From Opitutaceae bacterium UBA2377 (GTDB lineage Bacteria; Verrucomicrobiota; Verrucomicrobiia; Opitutales; Opitutaceae), in NCBI GenBank assembly GCA_002344205.1, contig DDSZ01000005.1, positions 6,172 to 70,171 of the forward strand: a DNA stretch of 64,000 nt, written 5' to 3'. Positions 45,023 through 53,776 of the stretch are shown piece after piece. A model generated the notes under the pieces. That model was not told the DNA's origin. It worked only from the letters and a program-made list of their open reading frames with translations, and made no database searches. Made by a program: the position numbers and the translations under genes. The stretch's first letter is position 1, and the number at the start of each line of letters is the position of its first letter.

Positions 45023-46525
45023 TCAATCTTCCAAAATTTCCGAATCGGGGCTTTGCTCGGCCGAGCGCCACTTGGGGAGGTGCGGCGCCTGCTTCGCCCG
45101 CTCCTGGGCTTCGCGGATCGCCGAGAACGACATGCCCGGCTCGTGCTTTTCCTTGCCCACGAGGTCGAAGTAAACCGGACAGCCGGCGAGGCCAAATTCC
45201 TCGACCAAGCCGGCCTCCAAATAGCGGCGATACTGTTCCGTAAGTTTTTCCTCACGGTTGCAAAACAGCTTGATGCGGAACGGGCGCGTGCCGGTCTGCG
45301 TGGCGTAATAGACGCGGAAGCGCTTGCCGCCGACGGCCGGGGGCGGCGTCCGTTCGGTGAGGTAGCCGAGCACTTTGTTCAGCTTGGCGGTGGGCAGTTT
45401 CGTATCGAGCTGCCGGTGCAGTTTCACCGCCGCATTGAGCATCCGGTCCACCTCGTAGCCGCTCATCGCCGAGACAAACACCACGGGTGCCCCGGGCGTG
45501 AAATACAACCGGTCAAACAGGGCGCGTTCATATTTCTCCCGGTAGTCGCGCTCGCTGGTGTAGGGCTCGATCCCGCCCTGCGCCTTGAAGGCCTTTTTCA
45601 CGAGGTCCCATTTGTTCACCACGATGATGATGGGCTTCCGCTCCTTCACGGCCTCGCCCGCGATGGCCTTGTCCTGCTGCGTCACACCGTCCATCGCGTC
45701 GAGCACGAGAAAGACGACATCCGTCTGCCTGATGGCATCGAGCGAGCGCAGCCGGGAAAAATACTCCACCGGCGAAGCCAGCTTCGTCGCGGCCTTGATA
45801 CCGGCCGTGTCAATCAGCCGGAAGGGATACATCTGTCCGTCGCGTCCCTTGAATTCGAAGGGCAGCTCGATGGCGTCGCGGGTGGTCCCGGGCACGTCGC
45901 TCACGATCAGCCGGTCGCTTTGCAGGAGCCGGTTGCTGAGGGAGGACTTGCCGACGTTGGGCCGGCCGATGAAGCAGACGCCGAGCGGACGTTCGGCTTC
46001 CGACCCGGTCGCCGCCGGCGCGGGCCCCAGCGTCGCAAGAATGGCATCGCGCAGCTCGTTTTCCCCGCGGCCATGCTCGGCGGAGACGCGCAACGGTTCG
46101 CCCAAGCCCAGCCGGTAGGCTTCCGCCAGCTCGATCTTCTCGTCGTCAAAGTCGGCCTTGTTGATCACGAGACACACGGGCTTTTTGCTGCGGCGCAGCA
46201 TGCCGGCGATTTTCTCGTCGAGCGCGGTGATGCCCTCCAGCCCGTCGATGACGAAGAGGATCAACGAGGCCGCCGCGATGGCGAAGTCCACCTGCGTTTC
46301 CGAGGCGGCTGTGAGCGCCGCCGGCGTGTCCTTGCCCTTGTAGCCAAGCCCGCCGGTGTCGAACAGCGTGTAGGCGCCGTCGGCGATCTCGGCCGAGATC
46401 ACGTCCCGCGTGACCCCCGGCTGATCGTGCACGATGGAGATGCGTTTGCGGGCGAGCCGGTTGAAGAGGCGGCTCTTGCCGACATTGGGCCGGCCGACGA
46501 TGGCTACGGTGCGCAGGGTGCTCAT
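45023..46525 (-). CDS. der: Ribosome-associated GTPase Der (EngA)
   Basis: Der is an essential tandem-GTPase for 50S subunit assembly. The 500-aa protein has two G domains: GRPNVGKS near residue 10 with NKAD, and GRPNVGKS near 195 with NKWD, followed by a KH-like C-terminal domain. The G3 motif reads DTGG and DTAG. Its start codon overlaps the stop of the upstream aminotransferase as ATGA, which selects this ATG over the long open extension. Confidence 0.97.
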   Translation of the reverse strand: MSTLRTVAIVGRPNVGKSRLFNRLARKRISIVHDQPGVTRDVISAEIADGAYTLFDTGGLGYKGKDTPAALTAASETQVDFAIAAASLILFVIDGLEGITALDEKIAGMLRRSKKPVCLVINKADFDDEKIELAEAYRLGLGEPLRVSAEHGRGENELRDAILATLGPAPAATGSEAERPLGVCFIGRPNVGKSSLSNRLLQSDRLIVSDVPGTTRDAIELPFEFKGRDGQMYPFRLIDTAGIKAATKLASPVEYFSRLRSLDAIRQTDVVFLVLDAMDGVTQQDKAIAGEAVKERKPIIIVVNKWDLVKKAFKAQGGIEPYTSERDYREKYERALFDRLYFTPGAPVVFVSAMSGYEVDRMLNAAVKLHRQLDTKLPTAKLNKVLGYLTERTPPPAVGGKRFRVYYATQTGTRPFRIKLFCNREEKLTEQYRRYLEAGLVEEFGLAGCPVYFDLVGKEKHEPGMSFSAIREAQERAKQAPHLPKWRSAEQSPDSEILED

Positions 46526-47703
46526 GATCGGAGGGATTGGACGTAGCGGTCGATCCGGTCGCAGGCCGTGATCAGCTGCTCGTAACCGGTGGCAAAACAG
46601 GCGCGGACATGGCCGCGGCCCCCGGGGCCGAACGCGGTGCCCGGCACGACGGCGACCTTCTCCTGCCTGAGCAGGCCGACCGCAAAATCCCCCTCTCCCT
46701 GCCCCGTGGCGGTGATGTCGGGAAAGGCGTAAAACGAACCGCGAGGGGCATGGCATTTGAGCCCGGCCGCATTGAAGCGGCGCACGACCAGATCCCGCCG
46801 ACGGTGGTATTCCTCGCGCATCTGCACGACGGCCTCCCAGCCGTTGCGCAGCGCCTCGACGGCCGCCTCCTGCGCGATGATCGATGCGCACATCATGGAA
46901 TACTGGTGCACCTTCATCATGGCGTCGATCAGCGGCGCCGGGCCGCAGGCATAGCCGATGCGCCAGCCGGTCATGGCAAAGGCCTTGGAGAAGCCGTGCA
47001 GGAAAATCGTCCGCTCGGTCATGCCTGGCAGGCTGGCGATGCTGGTGTGCGTGCCGTCAAAGGTCAGCTCCGAGTAAATCTCATCGCTCAGCACCAGCAG
47101 GTCTTTCTCCCGGCAAAACGCCGCGATTTGCTCGAGTTGCGCGCGGTCGCAGGTGCCGCCGGTCGGGTTGCAGGGCAGATTGAGCATCAGCAGCTTCGCG
47201 CCCGGCTGCCAGGCGGCGCGCAGGGTCTCGGCCGTCAGGGCAAAGTTGTCCTTCGCATAGGTTGGCACGGCGATGCCCTGCGCGTGGGCCAGCGCGATGC
47301 TCGGGTGATACGACACATAGCAGGGCTGGTGATACATCACCTTGTCGCCGGGATTGCAGAAGGCGCGGAAGGCGAGATCGAGCGCCTCGGACACGCCGAC
47401 GGTCACGATGATCTGGTCGTCCGGCCGGTAGCTCACGCCAAAGTGCGTGCCGACATAGTCGGCGATGGCGCGGCGCAACTCCAGCAGGCCAAGATTCGAG
47501 GTATAGCAGGTCTTGCCGTCCTCGATGGCGGTGATGGCGGCTTTGCGGATGTGCCAGGGGGTGACGAAGTCGGGCTCGCCGACACCGAGCGAAATGACGT
47601 CCTGGCCCTTGAGCTTGGAGACCAGTTCGAAGAAATCGCGGATGCCGCTCTTCGGCAGCGCAGCCACATGGCCCGCCACCCAACGTTGGGGATCGGTGCT
47701 CAT
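46522..47703 (-). CDS. Class I aminotransferase
   Basis: This 393-aa pyridoxal-phosphate enzyme has the PLP lysine in [15 protein letters not shown] and the substrate segment NLPCNPTGG. It resembles aromatic-amino-acid or alanine/aspartate aminotransferases of the Ig subgroup. It overlaps der by 4 bp and follows the Lrp-type regulator by 11 bp; regulator plus aminotransferase suggests amino-acid-responsive control. Confidence 0.92.
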   Translation of the reverse strand: MSTDPQRWVAGHVAALPKSGIRDFFELVSKLKGQDVISLGVGEPDFVTPWHIRKAAITAIEDGKTCYTSNLGLLELRRAIADYVGTHFGVSYRPDDQIIVTVGVSEALDLAFRAFCNPGDKVMYHQPCYVSYHPSIALAHAQGIAVPTYAKDNFALTAETLRAAWQPGAKLLMLNLPCNPTGGTCDRAQLEQIAAFCREKDLLVLSDEIYSELTFDGTHTSIASLPGMTERTIFLHGFSKAFAMTGWRIGYACGPAPLIDAMMKVHQYSMMCASIIAQEAAVEALRNGWEAVVQMREEYHRRRDLVVRRFNAAGLKCHAPRGSFYAFPDITATGQGEGDFAVGLLRQEKVAVVPGTAFGPGGRGHVRACFATGYEQLITACDRIDRYVQSLRS

Positions 47704-47714
47704 TTGGGGATCCC

Positions 47715-48203
47715 TCAGGCCACCACGTTGAGCCGCGCATCACGGCCGGGATCGCCCGCCAACATGAACCCCTGCTCCTTGTAGGTGCGCAGGAGGAAAT
47801 GCGTGGAGGTCGAGAGCACGCCCTCGATGGTGGAAAGCCGCTCCGAGACGAAGGCCGCGACCTTCTGGAGCGAGGGGCCCTTCACAAAGACCAGCAGGTC
47901 GTAGCCGCCCGACATGAGGTGGCAGCTCTCGACCTCGTCGAACCGGCTGATCCGTTCGGCCAGCCGGTTGAACCCGCCCCCGCCTTCCGGCGTCAGCTTC
48001 ACCTCGATCACCGCGCGCACGGCCGAGGCGGCGGCGGCCTCGTGGGAAAGATCGAGCACCGGACGCCAGCCGAGGAAGATTTTATCTTTTTTCAGCTGTT
48101 CCAGGTGCTGTTCGACTTCAGCCACGGACAGCCCGGCCACTTGCGCGAGTTGCGCCACGGTCAGGCTGCCGCCATCGATCAGGAGCTTGAGAACAGGGTT
48201 CAT
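47715..48203 (-). CDS. Lrp/AsnC-family regulator
   Basis: This 162-aa protein has an N-terminal winged helix (about 1-45, LTVAQLAQVAGLSVAEVEQHLEQLKKDK) and a C-terminal RAM ligand-binding domain (about 65-145, GYDLLVFVKGPSLQKVAAFV, VLSTSTHFLLRTYK). It probably binds an amino acid. Its target is likely the adjacent aminotransferase, 11 bp downstream, with which it appears co-transcribed. It is divergent from ffh across a 154-bp gap. Confidence 0.9.
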   Translation of the reverse strand: MNPVLKLLIDGGSLTVAQLAQVAGLSVAEVEQHLEQLKKDKIFLGWRPVLDLSHEAAAASAVRAVIEVKLTPEGGGGFNRLAERISRFDEVESCHLMSGGYDLLVFVKGPSLQKVAAFVSERLSTIEGVLSTSTHFLLRTYKEQGFMLAGDPGRDARLNVVA

Positions 48204-48312
48204 GACATGCCCATGGTGACAAGGATACCCCGCACTAATCCATCCTAATGTTTGCCGGCCCCCGGCCGGGTTTCCGCCCGCCCGTTTCCCTCCGCCGGAC
48301 CCGGGGCAAAAT

Positions 48313-48339
48313 TTAGCGTGGATTAGCGCGGATTAGCGG
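48313..48339. repeat. Tandem decamer repeat upstream of ffh
   Basis: The unit ttagcgYgga occurs 2.7 times in tandem 20-45 bp before the ffh ATG. A related arrangement of cgcgga units occurs near 57567-57595 on the other strand. The rest of the 154-bp gap (48204-48357) shows no gene. Confidence 0.5.
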
Positions 48340-48357
48340 TTCAACTGTCCGTTTACC

Positions 48358-49701
48358 ATGTTCGAGTCCCTTACCGACAAGCTTGGCAGCGCCCTCCGCA
48401 ACCTGCGCGGCGTGGGCAAATTATCCGAGGAAAACATGGCGGACGCCCTCAAGGAGGTGCGCACCGCCCTGCTCGCCGCCGACGTGCACTTCAAGGTCGC
48501 CCGCGATTTCGTCGAGCGCGTGCAGCAGCAGTGCGTCGGCCAGGAGGTGCTCAAGTCCGTCACCCCCGGCCAGCAGGTCGTCAAGATCATCAACGACGAG
48601 CTGGTGAAACTTCTCGGCGAAGGCGAAAACGCGCTCTCCACTGCCCGGCCCCTGCGGATCCTGATGGTCGGTCTCCACGGCTCCGGCAAGACCACCTCCA
48701 CCGCCAAGCTCGGCAAGCTCCTCAAAAAGCGCGGTTACCGGCCCTTCGTGGCGGCCTGCGACATCTACCGGCCCGCCGCCATCGACCAGCTCGAGATCCT
48801 CGCCAAGCAGGAGGAGCTGGGCTTCTACGCCGACCGCAGCTCAAAGGACGTGCCCGCCATTGGCACCGCCGCGCTGGCGGCGGCCAAGACGGACAACGCC
48901 GACTGCATCATCTTTGACACCGCCGGCCGGCTGCAAATCGACGCCGGCCTCATCGAGGAGGTCAAACGCCTCCGCGCCGCCGTGCAGCCCGACGAGGTCC
49001 TGCTCGTGGCCGACGGCGCACTCGGCCAGGAAGCCGTCAACGTGGCCAAGGCCTTCCACGACGCGCTCCAGCTCACCGGCCTCATCCTGACCAAGATGGA
49101 CGGCGATGCCCGCGGCGGCGCGGCGCTTTCCATCAAGTCCATCACCGGCGTCCCCATCAAGTTCACCGGCACCGGCGAGAAGACGGCCGATTTCGAAGTC
49201 TTTCATCCCGACCGGCTCGCCTCCCGCATCCTCGGCATGGGCGACGTCGTCTCGCTGGTCGAAAAAGCGCAGGAGACCATCGACCAGAAGGACGCGGAGC
49301 GCATGGCCGAAAAGCTGCGCAAGGCGGACTTCAACCTGGAGGACTTCCTCGCGCAGATGCAGCAGGTCAAAAAAATGGGCTCCATGCAAAGCCTCATGGG
49401 CATGATCCCCGGCATGAACGGCGTGCAGTTGCCCGACGATTCGGAAAAGCAGCTCGCCCGCACCGAGGCCATCATTCGCTCCATGACCATCCAGGAGCGT
49501 CGGAAACCCGAGCTCCTCAACGGCAGCCGCCGCAAGCGCATCGCCGACGGCTCCGGCGTGAAGATCGTCGAGGTCAACCAGCTCATGAAGCAGTTCCAAC
49601 AAATGCAGCAGATGATGAAGATGATGAAAGGCGGGAACCAAAAGAAGCTCATGCGCCAGATGGAGGCCATGAAGGGCAAAGGCGGGTTCCCGGGGTTCTG
49701 A
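48358..49701 (+). CDS. ffh: Signal recognition particle protein Ffh
   Basis: Ffh binds signal peptides and 4.5S RNA and docks with FtsY. This 447-aa GTPase has the N domain, G domain (GLHGSGKTT at residues 105-113, [17 protein letters not shown]) and the Met-rich M domain ([23 protein letters not shown]). It is followed 7 bp later by a GreB-family gene. No 4.5S RNA gene was recognised in the window. Confidence 0.98.
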   Translation: MFESLTDKLGSALRNLRGVGKLSEENMADALKEVRTALLAADVHFKVARDFVERVQQQCVGQEVLKSVTPGQQVVKIINDELVKLLGEGENALSTARPLRILMVGLHGSGKTTSTAKLGKLLKKRGYRPFVAACDIYRPAAIDQLEILAKQEELGFYADRSSKDVPAIGTAALAAAKTDNADCIIFDTAGRLQIDAGLIEEVKRLRAAVQPDEVLLVADGALGQEAVNVAKAFHDALQLTGLILTKMDGDARGGAALSIKSITGVPIKFTGTGEKTADFEVFHPDRLASRILGMGDVVSLVEKAQETIDQKDAERMAEKLRKADFNLEDFLAQMQQVKKMGSMQSLMGMIPGMNGVQLPDDSEKQLARTEAIIRSMTIQERRKPELLNGSRRKRIADGSGVKIVEVNQLMKQFQQMQQMMKMMKGGNQKKLMRQMEAMKGKGGFPGF

Positions 49702-49708
49702 CCGGCAC

Positions 49709-50218
49709 ATGAGCAAGGCCTTCACCCGGGAGGACGACACCGGCGAAGAACCGGTGCTGCCGCCGCCGGTTTCCGTGTTGCCGCCCGGCGCGAAGAATTA
49801 CCTGACCGCGCATGGCGCCGGGGTGCTGCGCGCCGAGCTCGCCCGCTTGCTGGAGACGGAGCGTCCGCCGCTGGTCGCACGGATGGACGACCCCGACGCC
49901 AAGCGTGAACTCCAAGTGCTTGATCGGCGCATCCAATATTTGCAGCAGAGCCTGCGCACGGCCGAGGTGGCGATGCCGCCACCACCACCGCATGAGGTGG
50001 TGCGCTTCGGCGCGACCGTTACCGTGCGCGAGCGCAGCGGCAGCCTCGCGACCTACCGCATCGTCGGCGTGGACGAAACGGAATTCGGCGCGGACAACAT
50101 CAGTTGGCTTTCCCCGCTGGCCCGCGCATTGCTCAACGCCCGGTTCGGCGAACGGGTTGTCTTCAAGGCTCCGCGCGGTCTCACCGAATTGGAGATCGCC
50201 GGCATCACCTACGAGTGA
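49709..50218 (+). CDS. GreA/GreB-family transcription elongation factor
   Basis: This 169-aa protein resembles GreA/GreB. The coiled-coil region (LTAHGAGVLRAELARLLETERPP, DAKRELQVLDRRIQYLQQSL) and the C-terminal FKBP-like domain (VRFGATVTVRE, YRIVGVDETEF, ISWLSPLARALLNARFGERVVFK, LEIAGITYE) are visible. Gre factors rescue backtracked RNA polymerase. It lies 7 bp after ffh. Its last 133 bp are copied, with changes, at 52222-52354. Confidence 0.85.
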   Translation: MSKAFTREDDTGEEPVLPPPVSVLPPGAKNYLTAHGAGVLRAELARLLETERPPLVARMDDPDAKRELQVLDRRIQYLQQSLRTAEVAMPPPPPHEVVRFGATVTVRERSGSLATYRIVGVDETEFGADNISWLSPLARALLNARFGERVVFKAPRGLTELEIAGITYE

Positions 50219-50284
50219 GGCTTCTCATACCCGCTCCAGCTTGAGCGGATAAGTGGCCTTGGAGGCCGCTTGGGCGACGTAAAG
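50086..50284 (+). repeat. Left copy of a 199/200-bp direct duplication
   Basis: This segment covers the 3' end of the GreB-family gene plus about 65 bp that match the 3' end of the minus-strand propeller gene (52362-53318). It is repeated at 52222-52421 with about 92% identity by eye (about 16 differences including one insertion). The propeller part here is a remnant. The repeat ends where the transposase-associated repeats begin. Confidence 0.85.
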
Positions 50285-50285
50285 A

Positions 50286-50369
50286 CCAAGCAAAAAACCA
50301 AGCAAAAGGGAACCAAGCAAAAGAACCAAGCAAAAGGAGACCAAGCAAAAGGGGTCAGACCAAGCAAAA
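50286..50369 (+). repeat. Six copies of ccaagcaaaa
   Basis: Copies start at 50286, 50298, 50313, 50326, 50341 and 50360, with 2-9 bp between them; the last two are followed by ggggtcag. The irregular spacing and short unit exclude a CRISPR array. They border the transposase element. Confidence 0.85.
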
Positions 50370-50428
50370 GGGGTCAGGTTTTAAGTATTAATATTGACGG
50401 ATAAAACCGGGCGGGCAGAGTCGGCGGC

Positions 50429-51409
50429 ATGGCCCGCAAGCTGCGACTGGAGTTCCCGGGGGCATGTTACCATGTGATCAACCGGGGCAATTACCGGGCG
50501 GACATCTTCCGCTCGGAGGGGGCGCAGGCGGCGTTCGAGTCCTGTCTGTTTGAGGCCTGCGCCAAGTCCGGCTGGGTGCTGCATGCCTTCGTCATCATGA
50601 GCAACCACTACCACCTCGCGTTGGAAACACCGGCGGGCAATCTGGTGGCCGGCATGCAGTGGTTGCAGGCAACCTTTGCGAACCGGTTCAACAAGCTGCG
50701 GGGCGAACGCGGCCACCTGTTCCAAGGCCGCTACAAGGCCCTGCTGGTGGAGCCGGGCGGGGCGCTGGGTCAGGTCTGCGACTACATCCACCTGAACCCG
50801 GTGCGCGCGGGGCTGGTGCCGGTGGAGCGTCTGGGGGAGTTCCGGCATTCGAGCTACTGGTATCTGGGCCAGCCGAAACGGCGGCCGGAGTTTCTACAGG
50901 TGCAGACGGCGCTGCTGGAAGCCGGCAGCCTGACCGATACGCCGGCCGGGCGGCGCAGCTATGCCGCCTATCTGGCCTGGCAGGCGGAGACCGGCCCGGC
51001 GGGGAAGAACCAAGCCTACGTCAGCCTGAGCCAGGGCTGGGCGCTGGGAACCCAAGGCTACAAACGCGCGCTGATCAAAGACCATGCCCTGCTGGCGGAG
51101 TCCCGGGCGTGGGCGGACGAGGGCGCGCAGGAGATCCGGGCAGCCGTTTGGCAGGAGCAGCTCGCCCGCTGCCTGCGCGAGTTGGACAAAGGTCCGGCGG
51201 ACATCACCGGCGGCCGCAAATCGGCCCCATGGAAGGTTGCCATCGCGGCCCATCTCAAACAAAAGAGCCAGGTGACCAACCGTTGGTTATGCGAACAACT
51301 GCAAATGGGCACGCCGGTCAGCGTCAGCCAGCACGTCGGCCAGGCCCGGCGGCAACCCGGCCCCGCGCGCCAGCTCCTAAAGACGCTGAATGAAAACATT
51401 AAAACCTGA
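50429..51409 (+). CDS. REP-associated tyrosine transposase (Y1/HUH)
   Basis: This 326-aa protein is a TnpREP/RAYT-like Y1 transposase. The HUH pair is His60-Tyr61-His62 (MSNHYHL) and the catalytic Tyr is probably Tyr119 (DYIHLNPVRAG). The N-terminus MARKLRLEFPGACYHVINRGN is typical for the family. Such enzymes cut and join single-stranded hairpin (REP) DNA. The C-terminal half (about 180-326) is a less conserved helical domain. The gene is intact here; a 5' fragment of a second copy lies at 52042-52221. Confidence 0.93.
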   Translation: MARKLRLEFPGACYHVINRGNYRADIFRSEGAQAAFESCLFEACAKSGWVLHAFVIMSNHYHLALETPAGNLVAGMQWLQATFANRFNKLRGERGHLFQGRYKALLVEPGGALGQVCDYIHLNPVRAGLVPVERLGEFRHSSYWYLGQPKRRPEFLQVQTALLEAGSLTDTPAGRRSYAAYLAWQAETGPAGKNQAYVSLSQGWALGTQGYKRALIKDHALLAESRAWADEGAQEIRAAVWQEQLARCLRELDKGPADITGGRKSAPWKVAIAAHLKQKSQVTNRWLCEQLQMGTPVSVSQHVGQARRQPGPARQLLKTLNENIKT

Positions 51410-51454
51410 CCCCTTTTCTGCATCCTGACCCCTTTTCTGCATCCTTTTCTGCAT
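51405..51454 (+). repeat. Tandem 19-bp repeat at the right end of the RAYT element
   Basis: Two complete copies of cctgaccccttttctgcat are followed by a 12-bp partial copy. The first overlaps the transposase stop and the right inverted repeat. Confidence 0.8.
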
Positions 51455-51485
51455 CTTATAATGCTGTATAGAAACAGCTAATTAT

Positions 51486-51818
51486 ATGGACCTGTTAATA
51501 GAATGGATTGTTTTCTTAGTTATTTATTTTTCATCTACACAGTGGGTGCGCGCATTGGCTTCAAAAAACGGAATAAGAAGAGAATGGGCATTGACCCCAT
51601 GCGTGTTATCTATAATATTTTTAAAATCTGCTATAGTCTATAAAATATTTAATATACGTTGCCCGATACTACCGGGACAGGATTCAGACGTTGTTTACTT
51701 AGGAGTTGCCATACTCACGATGATGATCGCTATCATTATGATAGCCCTAGAATTCCTGATAGACGGTAAGAAATATCGAAAAGACAGGGATCCAAAAGAG
51801 GTTAATGGTCGGAAGTGA
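51486..51818 (+). CDS. AT-rich orphan membrane protein
   Basis: This 110-aa reading frame is strikingly AT-rich compared with all neighbours. The predicted protein has three hydrophobic stretches (about 4-17, 37-52, 69-91) and a basic Lys/Asp-rich tail. No family is recognised. Codon use (ATA, TTA, AAA) is foreign to the window, indicating recent horizontal transfer with the transposase region. Whether it is expressed is unknown; an ATG start was used without a clear ribosome site. Confidence 0.5.
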   Translation: MDLLIEWIVFLVIYFSSTQWVRALASKNGIRREWALTPCVLSIIFLKSAIVYKIFNIRCPILPGQDSDVVYLGVAILTMMIAIIMIALEFLIDGKKYRKDRDPKEVNGRK

Positions 51819-52041
51819 ACCCCACGGGCCAACCACAGCACGGTGACGACCAAAGGCAGCCGAACGGGCCAAACCTATGGGGTCAGTTATCATGAGAGGC
51901 AGCTAAGGAAAGCAGCCGAGCCGCAGGTCGGACGGTGGTATACTTGGCGGTGCCGTAAACTATACCGAAATCGACCATCACAAACGCTAGTCGGTGGCCT
52001 GCACGCTGGACGCGCAAGGCCGCCAACCCCGATGAAAAGGG
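51819..52041. other. Intergenic sequence without a convincing gene
   Basis: This stretch of about 220 bp between the AT-rich gene and the second transposase fragment returns to high GC. A 76-codon frame at 51843-52073 shows no recognisable domain and runs into transposase leader sequence, so it is not called as a gene. Confidence 0.6.
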
Positions 52042-52221
52042 CCAAGCCAAAGGAGTCAGGTTTTGAGTATTAATATTTACGGATAAAACCGGGCGTGCAG
52101 AGTCGGCAGCATGGCCCGCAAGCTGCGACTGGAGTTTCCGGGAGCATGTTACCATGTGATCAACCGGGGCAATTACCGGGCGGACATCTTCCGGACGGAG
52201 AAGACAAGGCGGCGTTCATGA
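52042..52221 (+). pseudogene. Truncated 5' copy of the RAYT transposase and its leader
   Basis: About 150 bp match the leader and first 28 codons of the transposase at 50429. The copy starts at ATG 52111, reads identically through YRADIFR (with silent changes), then diverges and stops at 52219-52221 after 36 codons. It lacks the HUH motif. It is joined directly to the second copy of the GreB/propeller segment. Confidence 0.85.
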
Positions 52222-52421
52222 CGGCGCGGACAACATCAGTTGGCTATCCCCGCTGGCCCGTGCATTGCTCAACGCCCGGCTCGACGAGCGAGTCACCTTC
52301 AAGGCTCCGCGCGGTCTCACCGAATTGGAGATCGCCGGCATCACCTACGAGTGATGGCTTCTCACACCCGTTCCAGCTTGAGCGGGTAAGTGGCCTTTGA
52401 GGCCGCTTGGGCGACATAGAG
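52222..52421 (+). repeat. Right copy of the 199/200-bp direct duplication
   Basis: This copy holds the last 133 bp of a second GreB-family gene (reading frame intact to the TGA at 52352-52354, but lacking the 5' part) and continues into the authentic 3' end of the propeller gene. Differences from the left copy include seven clustered in 17 bp that change FGERVV to LDERVT, so the two copies have diverged while coding. Confidence 0.85.
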
Positions 52422-53318
52422 GCTCCCGTCGCTGGCATCCACCACGACATCGTGCGGGTGCACGAAAAACTCCTCCTGGTGCTGCATCGGCTGCAGCACG
52501 CCGTCCCGGTAAACCGGCGGCGTGCCGCCGATGTTGGCGACCACGCGCAGGCTTTTTTCATCCAGCACGGAAACATAGCCGCGGCTGTCATAGTCCGCGG
52601 GCCAGTTGTCGCCGATGTGCGGGCAGTAGAGGTGGCCCTGATGGCGGTGAAACATCCGCGGGTTGCCGCCGGGCATTTCCACGCGCTGCAATTTCTCCCC
52701 GGTGACGGAGACCCGCAGCAGGTGCTGCTGGTCGCACATGGCGATCAGCAGCGTGGGCTCCGGCGCGCTCCACGTATCCATGATGCCGCCGTGCGGACCC
52801 CAATGGCCGATGCCGCCCTCCGCGCCGCCGAAGATCGCCTTGAACGCGCCGTCCGCTCCGTAATGCACGACGTAATCGCGTCCGTAGCCATCCAGCACGA
52901 AAAAGTCTCCGTTGGGATGATGTAGCGTCCACGCCGGCATGTAGTCCGCCGCCTTGGCGTATTTGCCGGTGTGCTCCGGCCAGCCCCATTCCTGGAGGAT
53001 GCGGCCGTCGGTCGTCGTTTTGCGCACGCGGCCGGTCGCCGTGCAGGTCATATACAACACTTCGCAGCCGATCTCCGTCACGATGGTCAGCCCGTGGGCG
53101 CCCGGCAGATCCGTGCCCCATTTGTGCACCAACCGGCCCGAACGGTCGTAGATGATGACGTTGTTGGCGGTGTGGTCCGTCAGCAAGATGATGTGACCTT
53201 CCCGGTCCTGCACGAGGGCATGGCAATTTTTGACCGGAGTGGACTCATCCAGCACGCCCCAGCCGGGCACCGGCCGGTAGCGAAACTCTCCCTGCCCCAT
53301 CGCGCCATTGCCGTGCAT
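52362..53318 (-). CDS. NHL-type beta-propeller protein
   Basis: This 318-aa protein has repeated blades of the type I-x-IYDRSGRLVHKWG, VRKTTTDGRILQEWG, FFVLDGYGRDYVVHYGADG and VSVLDEKSLRVVANIGG, as in NHL/six-bladed propellers related to peptidylglycine lyase-like proteins. No signal peptide is seen, so it may be cytoplasmic. Six-bladed propellers bind metabolites or metals; the ligand is unknown. Its 3' end is duplicated at 50219-50284. It starts 8 bp after the YqeY gene. Confidence 0.75.
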   Translation of the reverse strand: MHGNGAMGQGEFRYRPVPGWGVLDESTPVKNCHALVQDREGHIILLTDHTANNVIIYDRSGRLVHKWGTDLPGAHGLTIVTEIGCEVLYMTCTATGRVRKTTTDGRILQEWGWPEHTGKYAKAADYMPAWTLHHPNGDFFVLDGYGRDYVVHYGADGAFKAIFGGAEGGIGHWGPHGGIMDTWSAPEPTLLIAMCDQQHLLRVSVTGEKLQRVEMPGGNPRMFHRHQGHLYCPHIGDNWPADYDSRGYVSVLDEKSLRVVANIGGTPPVYRDGVLQPMQHQEEFFVHPHDVVVDASDGSLYVAQAASKATYPLKLERV

Positions 53319-53326
53319 GGATTTGT

Positions 53327-53776
53327 TCAGGGCAGCTTCGCCTGCACGAGCTTGCTCACCACGCCAAAGTCGATGAGCCCGGCATCGGGATGCTTTTTGA
53401 GCGCGCCGATGACCTTGCCCATTTCCTTTTTGCTTTGGGCCCCGGTCTCCGCGATCGCCGTCGCCACCAACGCCTCCAGCTTGGCGGCATCAAGTCCTTT
53501 CGGGAGGTATTTCTCCAGCAAGGCCATCTCGACGTCGTTGGCCGCCACCAAGTCGGCGCGCCCGCCCTTGGCGAACTCTTCCTTGGCGTCGGCGAGATTT
53601 TTGACCGCCTTCCGCAGCGTGGCGACCGCGAGCGCGTCGTCCACCGGCTTGTTCTGGTCCATCGACGCACGCTGGATGGCGGCATCGGCGGTGCGCAGGC
53701 TGGTTGCCGTGACACTGTCGCGGGCTTTCATCGCAACAATGATGTCGGCGCGGAGCTGTTCGTAGATGGTAGCCAT
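53327..53776 (-). CDS. GatB/YqeY domain protein
   Basis: This 149-aa protein matches the YqeY family, which resembles the tRNA-binding tail of GatB. Signatures are the helical LRADIIVAMKARDSVTATSLRTADAAIQ, YLPKGLD and KKEMGKVIGALKKHPDAG near the C-terminus. The family is suspected to bind tRNA or act near amidotransferases, without a proven reaction. It is divergent from the Ada-AlkA gene. Confidence 0.9.
   Translation of the reverse strand: MATIYEQLRADIIVAMKARDSVTATSLRTADAAIQRASMDQNKPVDDALAVATLRKAVKNLADAKEEFAKGGRADLVAANDVEMALLEKYLPKGLDAAKLEALVATAIAETGAQSKKEMGKVIGALKKHPDAGLIDFGVVSKLVQAKLP

Larger units (their letters stand above)
50286..51454 (+). mobile_element. REP-associated Y1 (RAYT-type) transposase element
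   Basis: The element carries one HUH transposase, a perfect 19-bp terminal inverted repeat (50366-50384 and 51399-51417, left arm aaaaggggtcaggttttaa), six copies of ccaagcaaaa on the left (50286-50369) and about 2.6 copies of a 19-bp unit cctgaccccttttctgcat on the right. The last four codons of the transposase lie inside the right inverted repeat. Its left edge abuts the end of the duplicated segment. Confidence 0.8.

Noticed and set aside
50286..50369. Possible CRISPR array (six ccaagcaaaa copies)
   Set aside because: Units are 10 bp, spacing is irregular at 2-9 bp, and there are no cas genes; it belongs to the transposase element.
51843..52073. 76-codon frame downstream of the AT-rich gene
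   Set aside because: It runs into the duplicated transposase leader and shows no domain or conserved pattern.
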